A stretch of 64,000 nt of DNA from NCBI RefSeq assembly GCF_003326675.1, contig NZ_JPWF01000018.1, positions 20,282 through 84,281 of the forward strand. Reading direction: 5' to 3'. A program made the position numbers and the translations under genes. The stretch is from Thalassospira profundimaris. Its GTDB lineage: Bacteria; Pseudomonadota; Alphaproteobacteria; Rhodospirillales; Thalassospiraceae. How positions within the stretch are numbered: the stretch's first letter is position 1; each line of letters opens with the position of its first letter. Under the pieces are notes generated by a model, which was given only the letters and a program-made list of their open reading frames with translations, was not told the origin of the DNA and did not search any database. Below are positions 43,500 to 53,879 of the stretch, in pieces.

Positions 43500-45121
43500 A
43501 CAGACATTTCCTGTTTCAGTCTGAAGCGCTGGATTTTTCCAGTCGCGGTTTTTGGCAGGGTCTCGATAAAGACGATGGAACGCGGATATTTAAACGGCGC
43601 GATCGTCGCTTTTACATGATCCTGAAGCTGTTTGGCCATCTCTGGCGTGTCTTCAAAACCGGCGGCAAGAACGATATGGGCCTGAACAATGGTGCCACGC
43701 GCCTCGTCCGGTGCGCCAATCACGGCACATTCGGCAACGGCGGGGTGGGCCAACAGGGCTGCTTCAACTTCGGGACCGGCAATATTATAGCCCGACGACA
43801 CGATCATATCGTCATTACGTGCTGCGAAATGGTAATAGCCGTTTTCATCGACAAAGAACGCATCCCCGGTCAGGTTCCAGCCATCACGCACATAGACGGC
43901 CTGACGAACATCATCCAGATAACGACAGCCCGTCGGACCACGCACAGCAAGACGGCCCACAGTCCCGACCGGAACTTCGTTCATGTCATGATCAACAATC
44001 TTGGCTTCATAACCGGAAACCGGACGCCCGGTGCAGGCCGGGTGACTGTCGCCAAAACGGTTGGAGATAAAGATATGAAGCATCTCGGTCGCGCCAATGC
44101 CATCAAGCATCGGCTTGCCGGTTTTGGCCATCCATGCCTCATACACTGGGGCAGGAAGGGTTTCACCGGCCGAAACAGCGGCACGCAGGGATGAAAGATC
44201 AGCCCCCTCTTCCATGGCCGAAAGCATCACCCGATAGGCCGTCGGTGCCGTAAAGCAGACCGTCGCCTTATAGGTTTCGATGATTTCGATCATGTTGGGC
44301 GGCGATGCCTTTTCAAGCAGTGTCGCTGTTGCCCCGAAACGCAGCGGGAAGATCGCAAGCCCCCCCAGACCAAAGGTAAAGGCAAGCGGCGGTGATCCGA
44401 CAAACACATCATCGGGCGTTACATTCAGCACTTCCTTGGCATAGCCATCGGCAATGATCAAAAGATCACGGTGGAAATGCATGGTGGCCTTGGGGCTTCC
44501 CGTCGTGCCCGACGTAAAGCCAAGCAACGCAACGTCATCTCGCCCGGTTTTGACTGCCTCGAACTTCACCGATTTGGTCAGGGCTATCCGGTCAAGCTCG
44601 GCGTCATGATTGGCAGTCCCGTCAAACCCGATAACCTTTTTCAGAAACTTGCTATCCTTGGCACAGGCCACCATTTCGTCCATCAGACGGGTATCGCACA
44701 GGGCAAATTCAATTTCAGCCTTGTCAACGATCTGACCCAGTTCGCCAGCACGCAGCATCGGCATGGTATTGACCACAACCGCACCGGCCTTGGTCGCAGC
44801 AAGCCAGCAGGCCACCATCGCCGGATTATTGGCCGAACGGATCAGGATGCGGTTGCCCGGTTTAACACCGTAATCTTCAACCAGCGCATGGGCGATGCGG
44901 TTGGTCCAGTCGGCCAGTTCCTTATAGGTACGCTGGCGACCATTGCCGATCAGGGCGGTGTTATCCCCAAAGCCCTGTTCGACCATTTTATCGGTCAGCT
45001 CGACACCGGCATTCAGATATTCGGGATAGTCGAACCCATCCAGATTGATTTCCGGCCATTCATTAAGCGGCGGGAGCTTGTCCCGGGTGAAGCTATCGGT
45101 ATGTGCAGTTGGTCCGAGCAT
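43496..45121 (-). CDS. abmG: 2-aminobenzoate-CoA ligase
   Basis: AMP-forming ligase activating anthranilate to 2-aminobenzoyl-CoA, the entry to the aerobic hybrid pathway known from Azoarcus evansii. The 541-residue benzoate-CoA-ligase-type protein has P-loop LGFTSGTTGSPKATMHFHRD, FTAPTAYRVML, hinge GDAFFVDENGYYHFAARNDD and catalytic Lys in LPKTATGKIQRF. Substrate is assigned from neighbours (kynureninase overlapping downstream, 2-aminobenzoyl-CoA monooxygenase in the same operon); benzoate cannot be excluded from sequence alone. Confidence 0.9.
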   Translation of the reverse strand: MLGPTAHTDSFTRDKLPPLNEWPEINLDGFDYPEYLNAGVELTDKMVEQGFGDNTALIGNGRQRTYKELADWTNRIAHALVEDYGVKPGNRILIRSANNPAMVACWLAATKAGAVVVNTMPMLRAGELGQIVDKAEIEFALCDTRLMDEMVACAKDSKFLKKVIGFDGTANHDAELDRIALTKSVKFEAVKTGRDDVALLGFTSGTTGSPKATMHFHRDLLIIADGYAKEVLNVTPDDVFVGSPPLAFTFGLGGLAIFPLRFGATATLLEKASPPNMIEIIETYKATVCFTAPTAYRVMLSAMEEGADLSSLRAAVSAGETLPAPVYEAWMAKTGKPMLDGIGATEMLHIFISNRFGDSHPACTGRPVSGYEAKIVDHDMNEVPVGTVGRLAVRGPTGCRYLDDVRQAVYVRDGWNLTGDAFFVDENGYYHFAARNDDMIVSSGYNIAGPEVEAALLAHPAVAECAVIGAPDEARGTIVQAHIVLAAGFEDTPEMAKQLQDHVKATIAPFKYPRSIVFIETLPKTATGKIQRFRLKQEMSV

Positions 45122-45143
45122 TGTGAAGTCCCTGATACAGCCA

Positions 45144-46298
45144 TTATTGCGCCAGCGTTTGCCGTGCGATGATTATTTTCTGGACGTCGGATGCGCCTTC
45201 ATAAATGCGAAGGGCGCGAATTTCCCGGTAAAGCGATTCAACGATGTGGCCACTGCGCACACCATCGCCGCCATGAATTTGCACCGCCTTATCAATGACG
45301 GTTTGCGCATGATCGGTGGAATAAAGTTTGGCCATCGCGGCTTCGCGACTGACCCGTGCGGCGCCGCTGTCTTTAAGCCATGCAGCGCGATAGACCAAAA
45401 GTGCAGATGCATCGATATCAAGCGCCATATCGGCGACATGCCCCTGCACCATCTGAAGATCAAACAATGGCGCGCCAAACAGTTCGCGTTCCTGAACCCG
45501 CGTGATGGTTTCATCAAGGGCACGACGGGCAAAACCAAGGGCAGCGGCCGCCACGGTGGAGCGGAAAACATCAAGAACCGACATAGCGATCTTGAAGCCA
45601 TCCCCGCCCTTGCCAAGCAGACTTGATGCCGGAATACGGCAATCGGTGAATTTCAGGCGAGCAAGCGGATGCGGGGCAATGGTGTGCAGACGTTCTGCAA
45701 TTTCAAAGCCCGACAGGTCTGCGGGAACGATAAATGCCGACAGGCCCTTGGCACCGGGTGCTTCGCCAGTGCGTGCAAAGAGACAATAGAAGTCGGCAAT
45801 GCCGCCATTTGATATCCAGGTTTTCTCGCCATTCAGGATAAAGTCATCGCCATCGCGCTTTGCCTCTAGCGCGATATTGGCAACATCCGATCCAGATTGC
45901 GGTTCGGTCAAGGCAAAGGCGGCCATCGCCTTGCCGGAACGGACCTTTGGCAGCCATTCGGCTTTTTGGTCGTCCGTACCAAACAGTGAAATCGACCCGC
46001 TGCCCAATCCCTGCATTGCAAAGGCAAAATCCGCCAAACCGTCATAACGGGCAAGCGTTTCACGGATCAGGCAAAGTGATCTGACATCAAGCTTTGAATT
46101 CGGATCGGCCGGATCAATCGCAGCATAACGAAGCCATTCCCCACCGGCCAAACGGACCACCAGATCACGACACGCGGCATCGACATCACCATGATCAATG
46201 CCATCAAGATTGGCAGATGCCCATGCATCAAGGCGGGTCGCCAATTCACGGTGGCGATCTTCGAAAAACGGCCAGTCAAGGTAGGATGTATCAGCCAT
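45144..46298 (-). CDS. Acyl-CoA dehydrogenase
   Basis: FAD-dependent dehydrogenase of 384 residues, glutaryl-CoA-dehydrogenase-like. [20 protein letters not shown] and [14 protein letters not shown] mark the FAD/substrate region; the catalytic base Glu is in [12 protein letters not shown]. The start ATG overlaps the stop of the enoyl-CoA hydratase gene as TGATG. It probably oxidises a ring or ring-opened CoA thioester after the monooxygenase/reductase step. Confidence 0.93.
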   Translation of the reverse strand: MADTSYLDWPFFEDRHRELATRLDAWASANLDGIDHGDVDAACRDLVVRLAGGEWLRYAAIDPADPNSKLDVRSLCLIRETLARYDGLADFAFAMQGLGSGSISLFGTDDQKAEWLPKVRSGKAMAAFALTEPQSGSDVANIALEAKRDGDDFILNGEKTWISNGGIADFYCLFARTGEAPGAKGLSAFIVPADLSGFEIAERLHTIAPHPLARLKFTDCRIPASSLLGKGGDGFKIAMSVLDVFRSTVAAAALGFARRALDETITRVQERELFGAPLFDLQMVQGHVADMALDIDASALLVYRAAWLKDSGAARVSREAAMAKLYSTDHAQTVIDKAVQIHGGDGVRSGHIVESLYREIRALRIYEGASDVQKIIIARQTLAQ

Positions 46299-47110
46299 CA
46301 ATTCCCCTCAAACACCGGTTTTTCTTTGGCGACAAAGGCCTTGTAGGCGCGATTGAAATCTTCGGTCTGCATGCAGATCGCCTGCGCCTGTGCTTCGGCC
46401 TCGATGGCCTGTTCAATCGACATGTTCCATTCCTGGGCCAGCATGGTTTTGGTCATCATGTGGCCGAAATTCGGGCCCTGAGAAATGCGGGTCGCAAGGG
46501 CGATTGCCTCGGCTTCCAGAACGTCGGCTTCTACCAGACGATTAAAGAAGCCCCACCGTTCGCCTTCTTCGGCCGACATGGAACGGCCGGTATAAAGAAG
46601 TTCTGCTGCACGGCCCTGACCGATGATGCGCGGCAGGATGGCACATGCGCCCATGTCACAGCCGGCAAGACCAACACGGGTGAACAGGAACGCGGTTTTG
46701 GATGCAGCCGTTGCCAGACGAAGGTCAGATGCCATGGCAATGATTGCCCCCGCACCTACACAAACGCCATCCACCGCCGCAATGACCGGCTTGCCACAGG
46801 CAATGATTGCCTTGACCAGATCACCCGTCATGCGGGTGAATTCCAGAAGTCCCTTCATGTCCTTGTTGATCAGCGGGCCGATAATGTCATGCACATCCCC
46901 GCCAGAACAGAAATTGCCACCGTTCGACCCAAACACCACGGCCTTGATATCATCGGCATAGACCAGATCGCGGAAGGTATCGCGAAGCTCGGCGTAGCTT
47001 TCAAAGGTCAGCGGGTTTTTGCGATCCGGGCGATCCAGTGAAATGACCGCAACGTCGCCTTCCATGCGCCAGTTGAAATGGGTTGGCTTGATGTTGGCCA
47101 TCTTAGTCAT
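46298..47110 (-). CDS. Enoyl-CoA hydratase/isomerase family protein
   Basis: Crotonase-fold protein of 270 residues. Oxyanion-hole segments are [18 protein letters not shown] and [27 protein letters not shown]. The start at 47110 overlaps the MarR gene by eight bases. In the benzoyl- and aminobenzoyl-CoA routes similar proteins hydrate or hydrolyse cyclic CoA thioesters, and such a role fits here; the exact step is open. Confidence 0.92.
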   Translation of the reverse strand: MTKMANIKPTHFNWRMEGDVAVISLDRPDRKNPLTFESYAELRDTFRDLVYADDIKAVVFGSNGGNFCSGGDVHDIIGPLINKDMKGLLEFTRMTGDLVKAIIACGKPVIAAVDGVCVGAGAIIAMASDLRLATAASKTAFLFTRVGLAGCDMGACAILPRIIGQGRAAELLYTGRSMSAEEGERWGFFNRLVEADVLEAEAIALATRISQGPNFGHMMTKTMLAQEWNMSIEQAIEAEAQAQAICMQTEDFNRAYKAFVAKEKPVFEGN

Positions 47111-47603
47111 GGTGGGGCGCCTCGTTATGGTGAGAGATGGTGCGAAGAATGCGAATAAGGGCATCGGCATCGGGCGATGACAGATCGGAAAACAGATCGG
47201 AAACCCAGCTTTCATGAACCAGTGCGCGTTCGGCGAAGTCTTTCTCGCCCGCCTCGGTCAAACGCACGATGGAGGCGCGGCGATCATTTTCGACTGGCAA
47301 ACGGACGACCAGCCCCTCGGCAACCAGACGATCCACGATCCCGGTGACATTGCCGTTCGAAACCATCAGCGATTTGGAAAGCTCGCTCATGCGCATGCCG
47401 TCGCGTTCGCGGTAAAGGGCAGCAAGCACATCAAAGCGTGGCAAGGTTGATCCGAACTCGACCCGCATTTTTTCACGAAGTTCGCCTTCGATCTTGCGCG
47501 ATACTTTCAGAATCTGAAGCCATGCCCGCAGGCGTGCCTTGGAAATATCAGACGTTTCGTTCCCACCCGGCCCGGTGGCATTTTCGGATTTGTTCATATT
47601 CAT
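47103..47603 (-). CDS. MarR-family transcriptional regulator
   Basis: Small winged-helix regulator of 166 residues. The HTH covers about residues 55-100 ([30 protein letters not shown]) with the wing [13 protein letters not shown]; both segments are typical of MarR repressors that respond to aromatic acids or their CoA thioesters. ATG 47603 has GGGAGGAG and overlaps the SDR stop as ATGA. Encoded inside the operon it probably controls; a candidate operator is at 50729-50761. Confidence 0.94.
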   Translation of the reverse strand: MNMNKSENATGPGGNETSDISKARLRAWLQILKVSRKIEGELREKMRVEFGSTLPRFDVLAALYRERDGMRMSELSKSLMVSNGNVTGIVDRLVAEGLVVRLPVENDRRASIVRLTEAGEKDFAERALVHESWVSDLFSDLSSPDADALIRILRTISHHNEAPHHD

Positions 47604-48358
47604 GCTTCTCCTCCCGACACCGAAATGGTCTGGCCGGTGATCGATCCTGCATTTGAACTGCACAGCCACATAACGGTATTGGCAACTTCATCAGGCTGGA
47701 TAAAGCGGTTCTGCGGATTGATTTTGGCAAGGCTTGCGCGTGCCTGATCACGGCTCATGCCGGTTTTCGCAACGATATTTTCCACCGATTTTTCAAGCAT
47801 CGGTGTTTCCATAAAGCCCGGGCAGACCGCATTGACAGTAATCGGACTATTGGCAAGCTCAACCGCCATGCCCTTGATCAGACCGACAACACCATGCTTT
47901 GCCGCGCAATAGGCCGTGACATAGGCATAGCCCTTAAGCCCGGCGGTTGACGCAATCGAAATCAACCGGCCTGGTTTCGCCTTGTCCATCACAGCCAAAC
48001 CTTCGCGGAAGGTCAGGAACGTTCCGGTCAGATTGACATCAATGGTACGTTTCCAAAGATCGACCGAGGTTTTTCCAACCGGCGCGCTTTCAGCCATACC
48101 GGCATTGGCAATCACCAGATCGGGTGCACCGATGGTATCAACCATGGTGGCAAACATATCGCGCACCGACGTTTCATCGGTTACATCAGCCGCGATTGCC
48201 GTGATGTTTTCATGCTGGGCGACCTCGGCCAGAATATCGGCCCGACGGCCCGAAACCGCGACCTTAACCCCGGCATCGGCCAGCATCCGGGCCATAACCG
48301 CCCCGACGCCGGAACCACCGCCGGTAATCAATGCACGCTGAATGGCAAGATCACCCAT
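47600..48358 (-). CDS. SDR 3-hydroxyacyl-CoA dehydrogenase-like enzyme
   Basis: NAD(P)-dependent short-chain dehydrogenase of 252 residues: TGGGSGVGAVMAR, IANAGMAES, catalytic Ser in SIASTAGLKG and YVTAYCAAKHG (Tyr-x-x-x-Lys), and VCPGFMETPM. It most resembles 3-hydroxyacyl/3-hydroxybutyrate dehydrogenases. Co-transcribed with the monooxygenase/reductase six bases upstream; probably oxidises a hydroxy-alicyclic CoA intermediate. A GTG at 48361 is an alternative start. Confidence 0.92.
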   Translation of the reverse strand: MGDLAIQRALITGGGSGVGAVMARMLADAGVKVAVSGRRADILAEVAQHENITAIAADVTDETSVRDMFATMVDTIGAPDLVIANAGMAESAPVGKTSVDLWKRTIDVNLTGTFLTFREGLAVMDKAKPGRLISIASTAGLKGYAYVTAYCAAKHGVVGLIKGMAVELANSPITVNAVCPGFMETPMLEKSVENIVAKTGMSRDQARASLAKINPQNRFIQPDEVANTVMWLCSSNAGSITGQTISVSGGEA

Positions 48359-48364
48359 CACGAA

Positions 48365-50659
48365 TTACACCTTTCCGGTCATGACATCGGCACGTTCAGA
48401 AAGACGCCACATCTGATCACGTCCGGCATAATAAGGGGCTGGCCAGTTTTCGGTTCGATTGCCAAGATTGGCCGCCTGATGCAACGTCCAGTATGGATCG
48501 GCCAAATGCGGACGGGCCAGACAAACAAGGTCTGCACGCCCCGCCATCAGGATCGAGTTGACGTGATCGGGTTCGTAAATATTGCCCACCGCCATGGTCG
48601 CCATTTTGGCTTCGTTACGGATACGGTCCGAGAACGGCGTCTGGAACATGCGCCCATAGACCGGACGGGCATCCTTGGTCGTCTGACCAGCAGAAACGTC
48701 ACAGATATCAACGTCGTTGGCCTGAAGAATACGGGCGATTTCGACCGCTTCCTCGGGGGTCACACCAGCATCACCGACCCAGTCATTGGCTGAAATACGC
48801 ACCGACATCGGCTTGTTCGCAGGCCATGCTGCACGAACAGCATTAACAACCTCAAGCGGGTAACGCATCCGGTTTTCAAGCGATCCGCCATATTCATCAT
48901 CGCGGGTATTGCTGACCGGGCTGATGAAGGATGACAGAAGATAACCGTGCGCGGCATGGACCTCGACCATGTCAAATCCGGCGCGATCGGCCATTTCGGC
49001 CCCCGCGACGAACTGGTCACGGACCATATCCATGTCTTCGCGCGTCATTGCCTTGGGCACCGCATTGCGGTCCGACCAGGCAATGGCGGATGCCGACAAA
49101 AGCGACCAGTTACCGTCTTTTAACGGGGCATCCATTTCTTCCCAACCCAGCTGGGTTGAGCCCTTGCGCCCGGAATGACCGATCTGCATGCAAATTTTGG
49201 CATCGGTTTCGGCATGGACGAAATCGGTAATCCGTTTCCATGCCGCTTCATGCGCATCATCATAAACACCCGGACAACCCGGCGTGATGCGGCCATCGGC
49301 CGAAACACAGGTCATTTCGGTATAGACCAGACCTGCACCGCCCTTGGCACGTTCGGCGTAATGGATCAAATGCCAGTCGGTCGGGCAGCCATCCACCGCC
49401 TTGTACTGGGCCATCGGCGAAACAACGATGCGGTTTTTAAGTTCCATATCGCGGAGTTTGAAGGGCACAAACATCGGATGGCGAACCGGCTCGGACGCAG
49501 GCAGTCCTGCCGTGCGCTGGAACCAGCCTTCTGCGCCTTCGACCCAGTTTGCATCACGCAGGCGAAGGTTTTCGTGGCTGATGCGCTGTGATCTGGTCAA
49601 AAGCGAATAGGTGAACTGCACCGGATCGAAATCAAAGTAACGCTCGATCTCCTCGAACCATTCCATCGAGTTGCGCGCGGCCGACTGCAAACGCAGAACT
49701 TCAAGGCGACGCTCGTCCTCATACTTGGCAAAGGCCGATTTCATGTCCGGTTCGGAATGCAGATAGTTTGCCAGTGCGATCGCACTTTCAAGGGCAAGCT
49801 TACTGCCCGATCCGATGGAGAAATGCGCGGTCGCCGCAGCATCGCCCATCAGGACAATATTTTCATGCGACCAGCTTTTGCACAGAACGCGCGGGAAACT
49901 CAGCCAGGCCGAACCACGAATGTGGTGGGCGTTGCTCATCAATGGATGACCGCCAAGATGATCCTTGAAGATCGCCTCGCAGGTTGCAATCGACTCTTCC
50001 TTGGACATCTCGCCAAAGCCGTATGCGTCCCAGGTTTCCTGCGAACATTCGACAATGAAGGTCGCGGTTTCGTTATCGAACTGATAGGCGTGCGCCCAAA
50101 CCCAGCCCTTGTCGGTCTGCTCGAAGATGAAGGTAAAGGCATCATCGAATTTCTGATGCGTGCCCAGCCAGACGAACTTGCATTTACGAGTGTCAATATC
50201 GGGCTGGAACTGGTCGGCAAATTCGGTGCGGGTCTTGGAATTCAACCCGTCGCAGGCAACGACAAGGTCATATTCCTTGGCGTAGGTTGCCGCACTTTCG
50301 GCCTCGGTCTCGAACCGCAGATCGACACCCAGTTCACGCGCACGTTCCTGAAGCAGGATCAAAAGCTTTTTGCGGCCAATTCCACAGAAACCATGCCCGG
50401 TCGAAACGGTCTTTTCGCCGCGATACTGAACCGCGACATCATCCCAATAGGAAAAGTTGGCGCGAATGGCCTCGGCACTTTTGGCGTCATTGACCGCAAG
50501 ATTGTCGAGAGTTTCGTCAGACAGCACCACGCCCCAACCGAACGTATCGTCGGGCTTGTTGCGTTCGATCACCACCACCTCATTGGCGGGATCACGCAAT
50601 TTCATCGAGATTGCAAAATACAGTCCCGCAGGACCACCACCCAGACAAGCTACTCTCAC
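48365..50659 (-). CDS. abmA: 2-aminobenzoyl-CoA monooxygenase/reductase
   Basis: Two-domain flavoenzyme of 764 residues. Residues 1-385 are a class A FAD monooxygenase ([36 protein letters not shown]); residues 395-764 are an old-yellow-enzyme-type FMN reductase ([43 protein letters not shown]). In A. evansii this enzyme hydroxylates and reduces 2-aminobenzoyl-CoA to a non-aromatic 2-amino-5-oxocyclohexene carboxyl-CoA. The same architecture is annotated as salicylyl-CoA 5-hydroxylase elsewhere, but kynureninase and aminobenzoate-CoA ligase in the operon favour anthranilate. First gene of the long minus-strand operon. Confidence 0.93.
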   Translation of the reverse strand: MRVACLGGGPAGLYFAISMKLRDPANEVVVIERNKPDDTFGWGVVLSDETLDNLAVNDAKSAEAIRANFSYWDDVAVQYRGEKTVSTGHGFCGIGRKKLLILLQERARELGVDLRFETEAESAATYAKEYDLVVACDGLNSKTRTEFADQFQPDIDTRKCKFVWLGTHQKFDDAFTFIFEQTDKGWVWAHAYQFDNETATFIVECSQETWDAYGFGEMSKEESIATCEAIFKDHLGGHPLMSNAHHIRGSAWLSFPRVLCKSWSHENIVLMGDAAATAHFSIGSGSKLALESAIALANYLHSEPDMKSAFAKYEDERRLEVLRLQSAARNSMEWFEEIERYFDFDPVQFTYSLLTRSQRISHENLRLRDANWVEGAEGWFQRTAGLPASEPVRHPMFVPFKLRDMELKNRIVVSPMAQYKAVDGCPTDWHLIHYAERAKGGAGLVYTEMTCVSADGRITPGCPGVYDDAHEAAWKRITDFVHAETDAKICMQIGHSGRKGSTQLGWEEMDAPLKDGNWSLLSASAIAWSDRNAVPKAMTREDMDMVRDQFVAGAEMADRAGFDMVEVHAAHGYLLSSFISPVSNTRDDEYGGSLENRMRYPLEVVNAVRAAWPANKPMSVRISANDWVGDAGVTPEEAVEIARILQANDVDICDVSAGQTTKDARPVYGRMFQTPFSDRIRNEAKMATMAVGNIYEPDHVNSILMAGRADLVCLARPHLADPYWTLHQAANLGNRTENWPAPYYAGRDQMWRLSERADVMTGKV

Positions 50660-50728
50660 CAGCTTTTCCCTTCCTGATTTGTTTGGTTGTTTCGGGAAAC
50701 TGATAAAACGGTACGCCTCGTTTTATTT

Positions 50729-50761
50729 TATTTCAAGCACAAATATTTTAAGTTTGAAATA
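50729..50761. promoter_or_regulatory. Candidate MarR operator in the abm/hydrolase divergent promoter
   Basis: TATTTCAA (50729-50736) and TTGAAATA (50754-50761) form a perfect 8-bp dyad, with a second inner dyad CAAA...TTTG within it. The AT-rich site sits 70 bases before the monooxygenase/reductase ATG in the 203-base gap shared with the arylformamidase gene, a suitable place for control of both operons. Confidence 0.5.
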
Positions 50762-50862
50762 TCTTCGGATTTGCCTAGAATTTGGCCTATAAACGAAATG
50801 CGCACGCCCTTATGATCCGGGCGATACGTGCCACCACACCAAAAGATCAGGGATGAAAGCAC

Positions 50863-51699
50863 ATGATTACCGACTGGGATGATGCCTATGCCAATGGCGA
50901 CCATATTGCCAATGCCGGAACCTTTCCGGGCATGTGGACAGAACTATCATCCCGGTTCCGCGACACCCTGATCACCGATGGTCGCGCCGAACTTGATATC
51001 GCCTATGGCACGGCAGATCGCGAAAAATATGATCTGTTCCTGCCCGAAGGCACGCCCAAGGGTCTGGTCGTTTTCGTCCATGGCGGTTATTGGAAGGCGT
51101 TTGACAAATCAAGCTGGTCGCATCTTGCCAATGGCGCAGTTGCCAAAGGCTGGGCGGTTTGCATGCCGAGCTATACGCTTGCCCCGGATGCCCGCCTGTC
51201 CCAGATCACCCGTCAGGTTGCATCGGCAATCAATCATGTCGCTGGCCGCATTTCCGGTCCCATTCATCTGACCGGCCATTCTGCGGGCGGGCATCTTGTC
51301 AGCCGCATGGTATCAAACACCTCGCCTTTGGCACCGGGTATTCTGGCACGGGTTGAAAATACGGTTTCAATTTCCGGCCTGCATGATTTGCGTCCACTTT
51401 TAAACACGTCGATGAATGATGTTCTTGGCCTTGATGAAGAAGAGGCCGCGATTGAAAGTGCGGCCCTTTTGAAGCCGACCCTACCCTGCTCGATCACGTG
51501 CTGGGTTGGTGCGGATGAACGCCCGGAATTTGTCCGTCAGAATGACCTGCTTGCCAATGTCTGGACCGGGCTTGGCGCATCGACCCGTTCGGTTCATGCA
51601 CCGGACAAGCATCATTTCGATGTGATTGCCGATCTTGCCGATCCCGAGTCTGATCTTACGGCATGCCTTCTGAGCCCGATCTCGGATGAGGATAACTGA
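50863..51699 (+). CDS. Alpha/beta hydrolase, probable arylformamidase (N-formylkynurenine hydrolase)
   Basis: Predicted to hydrolyse N-formylkynurenine to kynurenine, the step between tryptophan dioxygenase and kynureninase. The 278-residue esterase shows the formamidase-type oxyanion motif VFVHGGYWKAF, nucleophile elbow TGHSAGGH, and a C-terminal His in PDKHHFDVI. This is the alpha/beta-hydrolase type (AFMID-like), not the metal-dependent KynB fold. It diverges from the abm operon and is followed by a fused beta-oxidation gene one base on. Confidence 0.87.
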   Translation: MITDWDDAYANGDHIANAGTFPGMWTELSSRFRDTLITDGRAELDIAYGTADREKYDLFLPEGTPKGLVVFVHGGYWKAFDKSSWSHLANGAVAKGWAVCMPSYTLAPDARLSQITRQVASAINHVAGRISGPIHLTGHSAGGHLVSRMVSNTSPLAPGILARVENTVSISGLHDLRPLLNTSMNDVLGLDEEEAAIESAALLKPTLPCSITCWVGADERPEFVRQNDLLANVWTGLGASTRSVHAPDKHHFDVIADLADPESDLTACLLSPISDEDN

Positions 51700-51700
51700 T

Positions 51701-53656
51701 ATGAGCATCGTCACCCTAACACGCGAAGGCCATATTGGCGTTATCACGATCAACAATCCCCCGATCAACGCAACCAGCCATTCGGTGCGCGCCGGTATCG
51801 TTGATGCCCTTGATCAGATCGACGGAGATCCCGCGATCAAGGCGGGCATCCTGATCTGCGAAGGCAAAACCTTTATTGCCGGGGCGGATGTGACGGAATT
51901 TGGCCAGCCCCCCAAAGACCCGATCCTGCCCGATGTTATCAAACGGCTTGAAGCCACGACCAAACCGGTTATTGCCGCCATTCACGGCCATGCACTGGGC
52001 GGCGGGCTTGAAGTTGCCCTTGGCTGCCAATACCGGATTGCCGACAAATCGGCCAAGCTTGGCCTTCCTGAAGTCAATTTGGGCCTGATCCCCGGTGCAG
52101 GCGGCACAGTTCGCCTGCCGCGTCTGGTTCCTGTGACCGAGGCCATCAGCATGATTACGTCTGGCAAACCGGTTTCAAGCACCAAGGCCAACGAGATTGG
52201 CCTGATTGATGCGATTTGCCACGGCGCGTTGCTTGACGCTGCCAAGGACTTTGCCCAGACCATCCTTGATCGGGATATGCCGGTCGCCCTTGTTGATCGT
52301 ATCCCGGTCAATGCACCCGATAGCGCGGAATGGGACGAAATCATTGCATCGGCCAGCAAGAAGGCCCGCGGTCAAATCGCGCCGGTTACCGCCATCAACG
52401 CCATTCGACATGGGATTGAAAATGGTGCGGAGGCGGGCCTTCTATTTGAACGCACAAAATTCGTTGAATTGCGCGACAGTGATCAGTCAAAAGCGCTTCG
52501 TCATATCTTCTTTGCCGAGCGTTCGGTTGGCAAGCTGCCTGAACTTGATGGCGTTGAACCGGCAACGATTACCGAAGTCGGTGTGATCGGCGGCGGTATC
52601 ATGGGGGCCGGCATTGCGACCGCGTCCCTTCTGGCCGGATTTGATGTCATTATCATTGAACGCAATGAAGAAGCCTGTGCCAATGGCCGCAACACCGTCG
52701 AAAAGCATCTGTCAGGAAGCCTTAAGCGCGGATTGATCAATCAGGATCGCTTTGACCGGTTAATGGCTGCCCTTTCAACCAATACCGACTATGCCGCCCT
52801 TGGTACGGCCGATCTGGTGGTCGAGGCCGTCTTTGAAGATATGGGCGTTAAGCATGATGTGTTTGGCAAACTGTCCGAACATTGCAAACCCGATGCGGTT
52901 CTGGCGTCCAACACGTCCTATCTTGATATCAACGAGATCGCGGCAAAATGCGTTAATCCGGGGCGTGTGATCGGGCTTCATTTCTTCTCGCCCGCCCATA
53001 TCATGAAGCTTCTTGAAATCGTCCGCACCACGCGGGCCGATGCCAAAAGCCTTGCAACTGCCTTTGCCTTTGGTCGTGCCCTTGGCAAAATTTCTGTGCC
53101 ATGCGGAGTGTGCGACGGCTTTATCGGCAATCGCATCATGTCGGCCTATCGCAAGCATTGTGAATATATGCTCGAAGATGGTGCCCTTCCCCATCAGATT
53201 GATGCGGCAATGGTCGCATTCGGTTTCCCGATGGGCTTGTTTGCCATGCAGGATATGGCCGGACTTGAAATTTCCTGGGCCACCCGCAAACGCCTTGCAC
53301 CGTTCCGCGGGATCGCGGAACGCTATGTCGCGCTTGGTGATTACCTGTGCGAGCTGGAACGTTTTGGCAAAAAGAACGGTCTTGGCTGGTATCGCTATGA
53401 CGAAAATGGCAAAGCCCAACCGGACCCGGAGGTTGATGCACTTGTGATTGCAGAATCAGAGAAAAAGGGCATCGCCCGACGCAATTTCACCGATGATGAA
53501 ATCATCGATACGATCCTTAGCGCCATGCGCAATGAAGGCGACAAAATCCTGAGCGAAGGCATCGCCAACAGCCCCGATGCCATTGATGTCGTCATGATCA
53601 ACGGATATGGCTTTCCCCGCCACAAAGGCGGGCCGATGTTCCTGACCCGAAAGTAA
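51701..53656 (+). CDS. Enoyl-CoA hydratase / 3-hydroxyacyl-CoA dehydrogenase fusion
   Basis: FadB/FadJ-like bifunctional enzyme of 651 residues. Crotonase domain at about 1-190 (CEGKTFIAGADVTEF, AAIHGHALGGGLEVALGCQYRIA); NAD-binding 3-hydroxyacyl-CoA dehydrogenase at about 290-470 (VGVIGGGIMGAGIATASLLAG, SNTSYLDINEIAA, GLHFFSPAHIMKLLEIV), then two C-terminal helical domains ending NGYGFPRHKGGPM. ATG 51701 follows GAGGAT. Co-transcribed with the arylformamidase; likely carries out beta-oxidation of ring-cleaved or alicyclic CoA products. Confidence 0.94.
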   Translation: MSIVTLTREGHIGVITINNPPINATSHSVRAGIVDALDQIDGDPAIKAGILICEGKTFIAGADVTEFGQPPKDPILPDVIKRLEATTKPVIAAIHGHALGGGLEVALGCQYRIADKSAKLGLPEVNLGLIPGAGGTVRLPRLVPVTEAISMITSGKPVSSTKANEIGLIDAICHGALLDAAKDFAQTILDRDMPVALVDRIPVNAPDSAEWDEIIASASKKARGQIAPVTAINAIRHGIENGAEAGLLFERTKFVELRDSDQSKALRHIFFAERSVGKLPELDGVEPATITEVGVIGGGIMGAGIATASLLAGFDVIIIERNEEACANGRNTVEKHLSGSLKRGLINQDRFDRLMAALSTNTDYAALGTADLVVEAVFEDMGVKHDVFGKLSEHCKPDAVLASNTSYLDINEIAAKCVNPGRVIGLHFFSPAHIMKLLEIVRTTRADAKSLATAFAFGRALGKISVPCGVCDGFIGNRIMSAYRKHCEYMLEDGALPHQIDAAMVAFGFPMGLFAMQDMAGLEISWATRKRLAPFRGIAERYVALGDYLCELERFGKKNGLGWYRYDENGKAQPDPEVDALVIAESEKKGIARRNFTDDEIIDTILSAMRNEGDKILSEGIANSPDAIDVVMINGYGFPRHKGGPMFLTRK

Positions 53657-53801
53657 TACTCAGTCGGGCAAGGCAGCATGTCACAACATATTGCCTTTCC
53701 CGATCATCGGCCGTCCTCTGTATCGCCAGAACTGCGTGATTTCAGCTCACCCGACCGTTTTCCTTCGAACAAACGCAATTAAACCTTTCCGTTACAAATA
53801 T

Positions 53802-53833
53802 TTAAGGGATAATCGCCAAAGTTTATCCCTTAA
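53802..53833. promoter_or_regulatory. Perfect 11-bp dyad before the methyltransferase gene
   Basis: TTAAGGGATAA (53802-53812) and TTATCCCTTAA (53823-53833) with a 10-base spacer. No T run follows, so an operator is favoured over a terminator. It is 47 bases before the methyltransferase ATG. Confidence 0.45.
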
Positions 53834-53879
53834 TGGCAGCACGGCAAATGGGACATCTTGCGAACAAGGTTGCGGCTTT

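Noticed and set aside
42327..43619. 430-codon plus-strand ORF opposite kynureninase
   Set aside because: Antisense to kynU, which has all expected PLP motifs.
48365..50659. Salicylyl-CoA 5-hydroxylase
   Set aside because: Same domain layout, but kynureninase and aminobenzoate-CoA ligase in the same operon support 2-aminobenzoyl-CoA as substrate.
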